Shown here: one piece after another, positions 11,057 to 21,273 of the stretch
How positions within the stretch are numbered: the stretch's first letter is position 1
Layout of the letters: each line of letters begins with the position of its first letter
Assembly: GCA_949825065.1 (NCBI GenBank)
Contig: OX463842.1
Span: 28,954,672-29,018,671 of the forward strand
Length of the DNA: 64,000 nucleotides
Reading direction: 5' to 3'
DNA from: Odontocerum albicorne
Lineage: Eukaryota; Arthropoda; Insecta; Trichoptera; Odontoceridae
Program-made: the position numbers and the translations under genes
Notes under the pieces: generated by a model
Databases searched by the model: none
Seen by the model: only the letters and a program-made list of their open reading frames with translations
Told to the model about the DNA's origin: nothing

Positions 11057-12159
11057 TATAATATATACGAGTATGATATAATAAGCGAATGTCACATGGG
11101 TCGCTCCTCATTGCAGATACAGAGGATCGATACATTGCTTAATATTCCCCGTTACGTTGTCCTTGGTTCTCACAATTTCTGTTTGGAGCCTGTTAAGAGA
11201 TTTTCAGGTCCTCCAGGCCAGTTCAGAGCCAATTAGGCGGCAATGCCACAAAAAAATCTCACTGCCGGGATCCGATTTTTCTCTATACTCCTACATCCAA
11301 GCAACAGCAAGTAGTTGTTCCAGAAGCTTGGTGACTTTAATAAAACTGTACCTAGATTTCAACCTAGGGGCTGGTGGTTATAAAAAGGATGTCTAGGGTC
11401 ATCCAGTTGATTGAATCTCTCAGACTGCGTCTATTGCCAATCCCTTTTTTTTAAGGAGCAATCCCGACGAGGATGTGCACCTTATTTAATAAGGTTCAAT
11501 TAAGACAGCCTGTTTTGACTCACAGCAAGTATTGATGGGATGTCTCTATAATACGAGATCGCTATCGTAGGCTACGCTACCCACACCCAAAACGTTGACT
11601 ACTTTTCTTGCTTGGAGAAACTACATGTGTTTCTCTATTTGTAGCAACACAGGTTCAGAGACCTTTATGATTCTATGAGAAGTTCTGTAATGTCGATGAC
11701 GATGGTGACGGTATACAAAGTTCCACGCAGATGATCCAAAGATAGCGATTGATTCGTTAAGGAAACACCTGCGGGGAATTTGATCACGCGATGCGGACGT
11801 TAATTGAAATTATATGCAAGCACAGGGTAGGTCAAATACGATATATTGCGAAGCCGGGTGTAAGTAAGCAGCTTTATTGATTGGATATCAAACTTGTTTT
11901 TTTATGACGTTCCTTGCAGCACAATGGCATTGTTATAACTATTAACTTGATACTTGATCGCGAATTTGGTATGTTGAATTGACTGACATTAAATCGTCTC
12001 CTTTATTTTTTATCCAGATAGCTCATAAATATTTATAACATACTTTTTACTATTCAACTATCGAAGTTTGGCTCAATTTTGAGAACTGGTAATTTATTTT
12101 AAGAACATTAAAATCATTAAATGAAAGGTTTTTAAATCCGCACTAACAGAGTACTTAGT
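11057..12159. other. unrecognised region, no gene called
   Basis: Segment 11095-11420 is less AT-rich and holds a 79-residue open frame (11157-11396) with no family I recognise. The rest has no coding signal. It may belong to an old unidentified element. Confidence 0.35.
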
Positions 12160-12665
12160 ACCTACTGTGTCAAAAATCTTCAAAAATGATCGTACACAGC
12201 GGTGTGCTGGTACCAACCTTGGTGTATTGAGGCGAAGTCTGAGCATTAAATTGAATGATAACAGCAGAATAAATGGGGTAGGAATGCGCGTCTTGCGTAG
12301 AATATCTGGTATACATATATTTGATAGAGAAAGAAATTATCGAATAAAAGATGACTATATTTAAGACATGGATTTTATAATCAGAATTTTAAAATAGCAA
12401 TTTTGAGATGGTTTGGCCACAAAGAGAGATTGAATTACGAGACTTACTAAATAAAGAAAATAAATATAAAATTGATGAAAAACCTTGAAAAGGTAGACCG
12501 AAGAAGAGTGGAAGCAGATAGGTGAAGAAATTTCAACTGAAGGAAAGGTAAAATTATGAGAAACATGTAAGAATGTATGACAGGGTATATGGATGTGGAC
12601 GAAGCGAGAGCTATGTGCATGGATACAAAAGCATAGAGATCTGTCCTCTCTGCTTACCCCAAAAA
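12160..12665 (+). mobile_element. LINE-A fragment (RT C-terminal region)
   Basis: The open piece 12167-12364 includes INGVGMRVLRRISGI, equivalent to the NAVEMRALR-type motif after the RT domain. It is followed by GATGGTTTGGCCAC (RWFGH), AGGTAGACCGAAGAAG (GRPKK), a V(D)EARAMCMD-like stretch and the family end AGATCTGTCCTCTCTGCTTA. Stops and frameshifts throughout. The N-terminal RT core is absent. Confidence 0.7.
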
Positions 12666-13242
12666 ATCCGAAATGATAGGTTTTGTTAATTCTTAAAATA
12701 CACGTATAAATAAACTCTATTCGTAGAAAATTATACCCACCATTCAAAGGTTCGAATATATTTTTACATGTTAATAATACTCATAGTTTATATGAATTAC
12801 TTTTCATAATTCATTTTATTAAGCCGTATTCTATGCGGTTCTGGATTACACGTATTTAGTTTCATGGAATAGACTTTGTATCAAAAAGCGGATTTTACTA
12901 GTCAGAAACCCGATAAGTTTCAGAGTCCGTATGAGTATAAATAATAAGCAAATATGAGATCGGCAAGATAGCAGTTTTTCGTCAGCTAGTATCCAGTTTT
13001 TTTTCTTATATGTTCGGAGTAACATATTATGTTAGACTTCAATATATTACTTACCTATACTAATATTTAATAACGGTACGAACCTGTTTTCTATCAAGAC
13101 AGTATCTCATCCATGTTGATTATAAAATAAGCCGAGAAGCAGAAAAAATTTAAACCATAAATAAAAGATAGCCCTCGGGAGTGTATGAACGAGAGGGAAC
13201 GGTTACAGATTGATAACTAACTAAATTAGTTATAAATTCTTA
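12666..13242. other. no gene seen
   Basis: AT-rich sequence without coding signal or recognised repeat. Confidence 0.45.
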
Positions 13243-13317
13243 CTTCATCTTCCAATATCAATAAGTCGTTCTCATAATCATCCAAATAAAGAAGACAAAA
13301 ACAATTTTCACACATGA
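13243..13317 (+). repeat. first copy of duplicated Helitron target flank
   Basis: This 75-bp segment (TTCATCTTCCAATATCAATA to ACACATGA) recurs almost unchanged at 14682-14752, on the other side of the Helitron. The segment after the Helitron (14599-14680) recurs at 14757-14830. The simplest reading is that the target was already a tandem duplication of about 155 bp and the Helitron entered the first unit. Confidence 0.85.
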
Positions 13318-13623
13318 TCTATATAAATAAAAATGTAAATGTTCGTATATTAAAAATCTCTAATCTCCGAAAGTTCTTCACCGATTGCTTTGAAATTTTG
13401 ACAAAAGGTTGCATTCGTATACGGAAATGTTTATATATATATTTTTTTTATATACGATTGTATATAAAAAAGTTTATAAATCAGACGAAATAACGTTTAC
13501 GCCTCCTGCAGCGACACACGCCAACTAAACTTGACAGCTTATATTAAAGTCGATAAAATAATTAAAATTACTGAACGTCGTTACAAATATTAAACGTATT
13601 GGGGAAAAGTTGTCTGCAATTTA

Positions 13624-13772
13624 ATGACGTCAAAAGATGAATTGGTTGAAAAAGTATTTCCCAATATTCAAATCAATTATAAGAATCACGATTGGCTGAG
13701 TGAACGAGCTATTATTGCCGCCAAGAACAAAGACGTCTACGAACTTAACAATAATATTCAGTTCCTTTTTTA
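13624..13772 (+). pseudogene. Helitron helicase fragment, copy 1
   Basis: Encodes about 50 residues with VEKVFPNIQINYKNHDWLSE and RAIIAAKNKDVYELN. This matches the C-terminal helicase part of Helitron Rep-helicase (Pif1-like), where the usual form is FPN-NY-WLSERAILAPKN-DV-E-N. After it come a T-rich tract and TTCTTTTTCAG at 13815-13824, shaped like an intron 3' splice site. It is too short to function. Confidence 0.75.
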
Positions 13773-14156
13773 ATGTTTCGCAATTTTATATGTTTTTGTT
13801 CTAACTTTCTTTTTTCTTTTTCAGTGAAATCGATCTTTCATTTGAATTCAAATCATATCGTGAATTGACCTCTTGGAGTGACGCGAGCATGTGCTTCAGA
13901 GAGACGGCGTGATGTTGGTATGTACATTTTTGACAAACGTCATATTTAATTTAAACGAACTGCCAAATTTTTGCTAATTTGTAACAAGATATATTAATTT
14001 GTCATTATTGTTAGTTTTTTGTAATGTATTTACCTAAATACTCGTAACTTGCTATTTATTAGAATCGAGCCTTATATTAAAGTCGATAAAATAATTAAAA
14101 TTACTGAACGTCGTTACAAATATTAAACGTATTGGGGCAAATTTGTCTGCAATTTA

Positions 14157-14402
14157 GTGACGTCAAAAGAAGAATTGGTTGAAAAAGTATTTCCCAATAT
14201 TCAAATCAATTATAAGAATCACGATTGGCTGAGTGAACGAGCTATTATTGCCGCCAAGAACAAAGACGTCTACGAACTTAACAATATTATTCAGTTCCTT
14301 TTTATAATGTTTCGCAATTTTATATGTTTTTGTTCTAACTTTCTTTCTTCTTTTTCAGTGCAATCGATCTTTCATTTGAACTCAAATCATATCGTGAATT
14401 GA
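14157..14402 (+). pseudogene. Helitron helicase fragment, copy 2
   Basis: Same fragment as copy 1 within the internal duplication, with few differences (KEELVEK for KDELVEK). The initial ATG of copy 1 is GTG here. The same splice-acceptor-like TTCTTTTTCAG follows at about 14349-14359, then sequence similar to the 3' part of the second Helitron, including GAACGCGACAGACTGAGAGT (14442-14461). Confidence 0.7.
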
Positions 14403-14598
14403 CCTCTTGGAGTGACGAGATCATTTGCGAGCACGGCGATGAACGCGACAGACTGAGAGTGGCAGAAAGACATCAAAAAATATTGTATACCCACAAGTAT
14501 TGTGAAATTAAATATATTAAAAACGTGTGCTTTATGTTTTCTTTCTTTTCCATTTAACCAGACTGAGCCACAGCAACGCGTGGCCGCGTACAGCCAGT

Positions 14599-14830
14599 AC
14601 ATTAATAATAATCATATAAGGATAATTTATACAGCGCTTTTTAGATATTAGACTCTCTCCAAAGGCAAGGGCATTTCATCTTCCAATATCAATAAGTCGT
14701 TCTCATAATCATCGAAATAAAGAAGACAAAAACAATTTTTACACATGATACCATACATTAATAATAATCATATAAGGACAATTTATACAGCTCCAATTAG
14801 AGATTAGACTCTCTCCAAGGGCATTCTTAC
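14599..14830. repeat. tandemly duplicated flank, second unit
   Basis: Contains ACATTAATAATAATCATATA twice (14599 and about 14757), GACTCTCTCCAA twice, and the second copy of the 13243-13317 segment. See that entry. Confidence 0.8.
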
Positions 14831-14975
14831 CCGCGATTCGAAATCATTATTTACAGATTAAAAACATTACAAAATAATAATAAAATAAGTTGAGTGTTAG
14901 GGTAGGATCATGGCGACTGAGACCATTATACGGTGAGTGGAACATGGGTAGTTCCTCGTATCTGCAAATGTTTAG

Positions 14976-15092
14976 TAAAATATATTTGGTAAGAAAACCG
15001 AACAAAACTTACGAAGGGAATACAAATTACAAAGAAACTTTTTAGTTCTTGCGATATGTGATAGTAATACATTCGACTTTAGGTGGAGTGTA
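14976..15092 (+). repeat. dispersed repeat R4, copy 1
   Basis: Shares a block with 47520-47625: TTGGTAAG-AACC, ACAAAACTTACGAAGG, ACAAAGAAACTTTTTAGTTC, TTCGACTTTAGGTGGAGTGT. About 115 bp, moderately diverged. Mariner C is inserted at its right edge. Nature unknown. Confidence 0.6.
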
Positions 15093-15384
15093 ATGTACGA
15101 GGTAAGTCCAGAAAGTAAGTGTACTGAGGCTCTCACGACCGGATGGATTTTATTTTCGACATGTTGGCTACACATTCGTGTAGCCTGACCCTTCCCCTCC
15201 GCAACGAGACCGGTTCGAGGTCAGTACGTAGAGAAGTGTCGACGCGACAACACGTTTCGTGAAAAGTGTAAATCCAATCTCCCGCCAAGTGCGAAATACG
15301 CGGCGTCATCCGTTATCTCATTTGGAATGGAAAACCTCCGGTTGAGGTTTATAATGAGGTGAAAACTGCATATGGTGATAAAGC

Positions 15385-15593
15385 TGTAGCAGTAGATAGG
15401 TCCACCCGCCGGCCTGGCCGGGCGCATTCCATGTTTGAGTCTATGGATTCTAATTTCAACAAGAGTGACATTTTGTTTTTTATAGATATTACAATTTTGA
15501 CAGATGTTATATTTTATTTCATTCGGTAAAAGATATTTTTAGATAAATGTTGAATAATTGAGATATTTGTTTCATTATGGATAACACTCCTAA
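15385..15593 (+). repeat. 5' LTR
   Basis: Starts TGTAGCAGTAGATAGG and ends ATAACACTCCTAA. It matches the 3' LTR at 206 of 209 positions by eye. Confidence 0.92.
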
Positions 15594-15595
15594 AG

Positions 15596-15612
15596 TGGTG
15601 ACCCCGACGTGA
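15596..15612 (+). promoter_or_regulatory. tRNA primer-binding site candidate
   Basis: TGGTGACCCCGACGTGA directly after the 5' LTR. TGGTGACCCCGACG at this place is common in arthropod Ty3-type elements as I recall. The tRNA was not identified. Confidence 0.7.
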
Positions 15613-15645
15613 ATTGAACACAGATATCGACTATAACAAATATTA

Positions 15646-16110
15646 TCATCTCGATAACGACCGCACAATGACAAACCAAAACCAAGAACCCGCATCTGGA
15701 AACGCATCATCTGCACAGAACCTCGCCGGTATCGCGCTGGCGATTCGGATCACGGCATTCTGGCGCGACAAACCACGCCTGTGGTTTATTACATTTGATG
15801 CCGTCACCCCGATACAACACCACATCTGATGTGGACGAACTTGATGCCAGCCCATGTGAGGTCGGTCCTGGCGATCAGACATACGATCTCCAAGACTGCC
15901 TCTCTCGACGAACTCGCACTACTGACCGACAAGATGCTGGAACACACGAACATCCCTACAACCACGAGCATCGCTGCAACCACGAGCATCGCTGCAACCA
16001 CGAGCATCGCTGCAACCACGAGCATCGCTACAACCACGAGCATCGCAGACTCCGCCATCCTCAAGCACCCGCAGACCAACCCTCAACGCCGGACGCCATC
16101 TGCAACTTGA
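15646..16110 (+). pseudogene. gag remnant of the LTR element
   Basis: The first frame reads QNLAGIALAIRITAFWRDKP then RLWFITFD (15715-15800), the N-terminal gag signature of CsRn1-like Ty3 elements. After a deletion and frame change, MWTNLMPAHVRSVLAIRHTI and LDELALLTDKMLEHT (15829-15950) give the C-terminal capsid part. An 18-bp tandem repeat coding for TTSIAA follows. Near 16205-16250 another frame has YYNADSGKNATRCCYPC, resembling the gag end. Capsid would package element RNA, but about 100 central residues are missing, so this is not a working gag. Confidence 0.75.
15961..16050 (+). repeat. 18-bp tandem repeat, five units
   Basis: Five consecutive units of ACCACGAGCATCGCTGCA, the last two diverged, inside the gag remnant. 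One frame gives TSIAAT repeats, another NHEHRC repeats. The 156-residue frame 15795-16265 exists because the repeat length is a multiple of three. Confidence 0.93.
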
Positions 16111-16352
16111 CCTACATAATCGAGCATCGACGACCAGCGTACTACAGACAAACAGAAGTGCGCGACACGACCAAGCCCACCCCCCCTCTTCCGCATCACC
16201 CATCTGTATTACAATGCAGATTCGGGAAAAAACGCCACTCGCTGCTGTTATCCATGTACCTTTAAATTCGACAAAGGGAAACGGAAAACCAGTCTAGGCG
16301 CTAGATGTTTCGGAATCTAACGTTCGCGTAGGTACGCACCTTACGCTTCACT

Positions 16353-16365
16353 AGAGGGGGAGCAC
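16353..16365 (+). promoter_or_regulatory. polypurine tract
   Basis: AGAGGGGGAGCAC immediately before the 3' LTR, the usual plus-strand primer position in LTR elements. Confidence 0.75.
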
Positions 16366-16574
16366 TGTAGCAGTAGATAGGTCCACCCGCTGGCCTGGCC
16401 GGGCGCATTCCATGTTTGAGTCTATGGATTCTAATTTCAACAAGAGTGACATTTTGTTTTTTATAGATATTACAATTTTAACAGATGTTATATTTTATTT
16501 CATTCGGTAAAAGATATTTTTTGATAAATGTTGAATAATTGAGATATTTGTTTCATTATGGATAACACTCCTAA
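16366..16574 (+). repeat. 3' LTR
   Basis: Same 209 bp as the 5' LTR with three substitutions. Followed by the AAAGC target duplication and the rest of mariner C. Confidence 0.92.
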
Positions 16575-17389
16575 AAAGCTATGAATCGTACGAGTGTGTA
16601 CAAGTGGTGTCGCGAGTTTAAAAACGGTCGTACGTCTGTGCATGATGATCAGAGGAGCGGAAGACCTTCAATTGTGACTGACGAAATTGACGAAATTGTT
16701 TTGGGACTGTCAAGGCATAATTTTAATTGAATATATGCCTCAAGGGGAGACAATCAACTCTGCAAGATACTTATAGACCCTAAAAAAATTGCGGAGGGCG
16801 ATTCAGAACAAGAGGAGAGGCATGCTGACAAAGGGAGTCTGCCTGCTGCACGATAATGCCAGACCATACACGGCCAACGCCACGAAGGAACTGCTCGCCT
16901 CGTTTAAATGGGATGTTCTGAACCATCCCGCGCATTCCCCTGACCTAGCACCTTCAGATTACTATCTCTTTACCTCCCTGAAGCTGCACATGGGTGGAAA
17001 AAGGTTTTCAACCGACGAGGAGGTAAAGGTGGAGAAGTGGACGGAGGGGTTGGCGGGAAACTACTTCGAGGAAGGCATTAAAAAGTTGATACCCCGCTTC
17101 ACCCCCTGCATTGAGAGGAATGGCGACTATGTCGAAAAATAGCTTACATATGTACTACGGTAACCACGTAATTTTTTTGTTTAAATAAAAAAAATTGTAA
17201 CCTACAAAAATTCAGTACACTTACTTTCTGGACTTACCTAGTATGTGAAGTGGTCACATATTATAATCATAAATTTTGATAAGACCTCCCAAAAAAGGTT
17301 GTCTTCAATTGGTTCCTAATACTGCACACACCATCCTTATCTCGAACACTTAGAGACAGATCATTCCACACCACAGTACAAAGCATATA

Positions 17390-17730
17390 TCATCACGCCG
17401 TGTTCATTGCGGGGTAGGCAGATAACAGATCTTAAAACTGTTCTATCAAAGCGCAAACTTTCGCCTCTTCCACATTAATACATCTCGTCATGCACAATCT
17501 GCTAATATTCATACTACTCACTTTAACTTCATTCTTAATCAAGTCTACTTAATCCAGACATATTTTCCTCGGTCTTCCACTTCCATGTACACCTTGAACT
17601 TCTGGCTTGTAAACTCTCTTAGTCATTATTTCGGTATTCATTCTCTTGTTCAACGTTCAAACCATCCTAAAGCTCCTTTCTTCATTTTACTTAAAACGTC
17701 TATATGACCAATGCATTTATTTCTGATGTT
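17390..17730 (-). mobile_element. LINE-A 3' fragment
   Basis: On the minus strand: MKKGALRMV-ERMN-like motif (17650-17690), GRPRK-like (17565-17580), and the conserved family end AGATCTGTTATCTGCCTACC next to the CGGCGTGATG tail (17390-17430). Decayed, no open frame. Confidence 0.65.
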
Positions 17731-20029
17731 CAGAACAACAAATTAAGTATGATAAATCAAATACGAAAAAAATGGGTCACCATCACCACAAACTCGTGCG
17801 TTGATAAATTTAATAAAGTAATGAATGTTATGACATCATTTGACAAACAGACGGGCGTGAAACGGCTTTGACAACAACCCAAACGACCAAATGCAGAGCT
17901 GTAAGCATGATGAAGGTGGTACCGCGTGCTGTGCCGCCTACATGTATTCAGATTAGCACTTAGCAACCAGAAGGGCCGGCAGCTTCCCGTAATAACCGCC
18001 CATTTATTTGCACACAGCGGCCCGCAGGAAGTGGACATCGGAAATTGTCCAGCGAGGAGACCGCTTCGCTTTAAGCATACTACCACATCACAGTTAAAGA
18101 GATTAAGGTTTAATGAACATATTAAAGGGCTCCGTACCAAAAGCTATTTACTTAAGCTATCAGCTTTTTCCTGTATCTTGATCCGACAATATATTTTTTT
18201 TATACCTGAATGGTTATTTGAAATATTCTTTGTTCAATAAGATAGCATACATGTCATTATTATTCAGTCGAAATACCGCATTAATTAATCGAGCGCAATT
18301 TTTCATCTTGATTGATTTTCGACGACTTTTCAAGCGGTAGTTATATAGTATAATATTTTAACTGAAATATGGAAATAATAAAATATATAATTATGAACCA
18401 AACGAAGTGAGTCCGCGAATAAAAAATATTTACTTAAACAAGAATTTTGACATTCTTGGTCGATTTTGACAAGGATCGAAATTTGACGATGCTAAAAATA
18501 CTACGAAGATTTTTGGTACGAGGGCTATTATTTCCGTCAACATTTAATATGATTTTTCATCGATGCTGTTCAAATTGTCTTGAAATTTTTGCTGTTTTGC
18601 ATATTTTTATGTGGATACGAAATATTAATTTAATACTAGAGAAGGTTTCCAAATTTTTTACACTCATTCATTTTCTTTAAAATGTCGTTGGCACAAATCA
18701 TGGGATGAAATGCCTAATTAACGAATAATAATAACATGAAAATATTATCACTTTTCTACTTAAAATTTCAAAAGAAAATTAGAGATAAAAGAACATCGAG
18801 CCTCAGAATCGTCAAGAGTGGACCAAAACATTGATAAAATAATACTCAACAGCTGCGTAGTTGACTGAAGTAATTTTCACGTTAATAAGTAAAGCAAAAG
18901 GAAATATTTACCCCGTATGGAAATAAAAGCCTTTCTATTTATCGCAGTCAACAAATTGACGGCAATAAATGGAAATGCCACAAACAAAATGCTCCTGATG
19001 AGCTCACATTATATTAAGAAATTCATGAAAGGCGTAGTAGCGTGACTTCCAAGCATCCAGCGCCGAGAACAATTCATTGTTTGGTGTTATCGTATGGAGA
19101 ACTATAATATTTAAATTAGCAAGCACCAATGGTGAAAAACGAGTGCAAGGTCCCAGCTCCTGCTCCTGACCTACGTACGTGATGGCGCACGGTTCGATAA
19201 TAAACTGAATCGGCCCTGACTTGAGTCCATAGAAATTAAGTTCATTGTTGTTAGAAATGTGTATTTTACATTAAATTTTCTTACACTTGGCGTTCAAGTA
19301 AGACCCGAAAATCGAAAAAAAATCAAACATATGATAAACATATAAGAAATTTTAGTAATATTTCATACATAACTTTACTTTACCAATTTTTAGAAAAAAA
19401 TATTAATCTGTGGTTTAGAAACATTTTTTCAAATTCGCATTTTAATGATTTCGTATAAAAATATAAACAATGCAATGTTTACATTGTCTTGAGAAAGGCA
19501 TGAAAAAATACAAAGGAACTAATTCTGCATTCCAAGCTAATTTATTTCAAGTTTTATGGAACCGATAATACAGGATAAGACATTACATGAGACATTACAA
19601 ATGCGTTTATTTATCATAAAAAAATATCCAATAAATTTATCAAATATCTCCATGATTATTATTGTATGACTCCGCCCAAAAAAACCTTTACAGAGTGGTA
19701 TTTATTGCGAATAAATAATGAAGATCGAATGGAGAACGTGTTTCGCTCCATTGACCGAAGACGGATGGCCCAAGTGGCAGGCGTGAGACGGTGCCAGTGT
19801 ACAATTATCCAAAAAGCAGACTTAACATATGCCCAGGGCGCCAACATAACAGAAACCCTAAATAATTTGACGATAAATAGGTGACCTATTAAAATTAATT
19901 ATGTTTTAACATTTTATCTTCAAAACGGCATGTTTAAAAAATATATGAATTGTATTTGAAGCTGTTTTTCCTCTCTAGGAAATATGACTTTGATAAAGAT
20001 TTTACACAAAAATCTTTGTATTCACTTTG
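17731..20029. other. no gene called
   Basis: Segment 17850-18090 is GC-richer and is covered by a 127-residue minus frame and a 104-residue plus frame, neither with a recognisable domain. 19670-19880 has overlapping 60-72-residue frames on both strands, also unrecognised. The rest is AT-rich and stop-dense. Confidence 0.4.
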
Positions 20030-20225
20030 ATGATTAGTTCGTAAGACACCTGACCATTGCGGGTTCCGCCGGTAACCGATATTTAAAATAAAAAGTTCCA
20101 GTTTTGTTTTCACTAAAGACCTATTTAAAATATTTCTGGTTGGTTGGAAGAGATTGACATACGACAACAAATCAGCAATGTTGTACAGTATACAACGAAA
20201 GTTTTATATAACTTCGCACAATTTA
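20030..20225 (+). repeat. SINE family 1 copy
   Basis: Plus-oriented. The head region GATTAGTTCGTAAGACACCT and GGGTTCCGCCGGTAACCGA is degenerate. The body AGTTTTGTTTTCACTAAAGACC, TATTTCTGGTTGGTTGGAAG, ACAACAAATC and GTATACAACGAAAGT aligns with 35279-35494 read on its own strand. Confidence 0.75.
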
Positions 20226-20851
20226 TAAAATAAACACATTTCCTATGTTATAACAATGAAGAAAAAATAAAATAATTATAAATGACGGTTTTGAACCGTA
20301 TTATGAGGCGTATTATTAAATGTCATAGAAAATAAAATTAAAATTTCGACACAGTCACAATTTACAAAAAATGTACATTTTTGTTGAGAATGTACTAACA
20401 TTTATTTATCAAATTTATTCCATCTAACATACATTCGCTTTCGACATAAAAAAGATACGTCTTTCTATTTATATGCAATCACCTAATGAAAATAAACGGA
20501 AAAAAATTGTATAGGAATCAAAGTGAAAAAAGGGTAACAAAATTTGTCAGTTACCTTTGTTGCCAAGATGTGTCAAATAAAATGAGGTAAATAATAATCG
20601 ATGCGTCTTGGCAAATGATACTGAGTTTTTTTTAGCTTATGGACAAATCGTGGGACAAGGCACTCATGGTCTGAACCCGGCCCCAGCTCAAGGCGCAGGG
20701 CGAAGTAACCGACAGTTGGCCCGACCGCCTTACACCTGTCTCGGGATGTACGAGTACATATATTATATGATCACTTGTTGCCTTCATTATTTCATTCCGG
20801 TGAAGGAATAGTCATTAAAGTAGTATTGTAAAAGTATTTTTTCGTATATAT
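20226..20851. other. no gene called
   Basis: AT-rich. 20640-20740 is a GC-richer patch within a 67-residue frame that I do not recognise. Confidence 0.4.
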
Positions 20852-21273
20852 CATATAGTACCACCGGCATTTTAGCAAGTCTTTCCGAGTATTCGAAGCA
20901 CACATTCACATTCGTACAAACCTATATAGTACCACGGCATCTTAGCAAGTCTCTCCGAGTATTCGAAGCACACATTCACATTCGTACAAACCTATATAGT
21001 ACCACGGCATCTTAGCAAGTCTCTCCGAGTATTCGAAGCACACATTCACATTCGTACAAACCTATATAGTACCACGGCATCTTAGCAAGTCTCTCCGAGT
21101 ATTCGAAGCACACATTCACATTCGTACAAACCTATATAGTACCACGGCATCTTAGCAAGTCTCTCCGAGTATTCGAAGCACACATTCACATTCGTACAAA
21201 CCTATATAGTACCACGGCATCTTAGCAAGTCTCTCCGAGTATTCGAAGCACACATTCACATTCGTACAAACCT
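20852..21273 (+). repeat. 70-bp minisatellite, six units
   Basis: Six head-to-tail copies with a period of exactly 70 bp (units from 20852, 20921, 20991, 21061, 21131 and 21201). Each contains TAGTACCACGGCATCTTAGC, CTCTCCGAGTATTCGAAGCA and ACATTCACATTCGTACAAAC. The first unit is diverged (CCACCGGCATTTTAGC; CTTTCC). The other five are identical by eye, implying recent amplification. Confidence 0.97.

Larger units (their letters stand above)
13318..14598 (+). mobile_element. non-autonomous Helitron with internal duplication
   Basis: Begins TCTATATAAATAAAAATG after an A (Helitron 5' TC). It ends with CGCGTGGCCGCGTACAGCCAGT, equivalent to the intact ending GTACAGCTAGT at 30566. The first 190 bases are close to the start of the second Helitron at 29622. 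Internally a segment of about 350 bp is present twice (13538-13885 and 14071-14421, offset 533), each with a small piece of Helitron helicase. No full Rep/helicase gene is present, so mobility would depend on an autonomous copy elsewhere. Confidence 0.85.
15385..16574 (+). mobile_element. internally deleted Ty3-type LTR retrotransposon (TRIM-like)
   Basis: Two direct 209-bp LTRs (15385-15593 and 16366-16574) differ at only three positions. A 5-bp target duplication AAAGC flanks it (15380-15384 and 16575-16579); removing one copy restores the mariner codons GDKAMN. A primer-binding-like TGGTGACCCCGACGTGA begins two bases after the 5' LTR, and a purine tract AGAGGGGGAGC lies just before the 3' LTR. 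The 772-bp interior holds only gag pieces. Protease, RT, RNase H and integrase are gone, so it must have moved using an autonomous partner. Confidence 0.92.
15220..17145 (+). pseudogene. mariner C transposase, interrupted and deleted
   Basis: N-terminal piece before the insertion: RGVIRYLIWNGKPPVEVYNE and VKTAYGDKA (15300-15384, with an upstream frameshift). It resumes right after the LTR element with MNRTSVYKWCREFKNGRTS and SGRPSIVTDEIDEIV (16580-16700). There it jumps, by deletion of the first catalytic D region, to MPQGETINSARYL. The last piece (16789-17142) is open for 117 codons: LLHDNARPYTANATKELLAS (second D), HSPDLAPSDYYLF (third D), ending IERNGDYVEK. Without the first aspartate and with stops it is non-functional. 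It differs in sequence from mariners A, B and E, so it is another lineage. Confidence 0.9.
15098..17241 (+). mobile_element. mariner C, split by an LTR element
   Basis: TIRs of about 29 bp, CGAGGTAAGTCCAGAAAGTA at 15098 and CTAGGTAAGTCCAGAAAGTA read on the minus strand from 17241. TA is present on both sides (15096-15097 and 17242-17243). Removing the 1190-bp LTR element leaves roughly 950 bp, so there is also an internal deletion of the middle of the transposase. Inserted in repeat R4. Confidence 0.92.

Noticed and set aside
15795..16265. 156-residue His-rich ORF with NHEHRC repeats
   Set aside because: It is the wrong frame of the gag remnant; the 18-bp repeat keeps all frames open. The recognisable capsid frame is another one.
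17757..18140. 127-residue minus ORF
   Set aside because: No recognisable motif, with an overlapping ORF on the other strand. Not enough to call a gene.
20852..21273. CRISPR-like array
   Set aside because: Units are fully contiguous 70-bp tandem repeats with no variable spacers, in a eukaryotic context. The same applies to 31841-32323.
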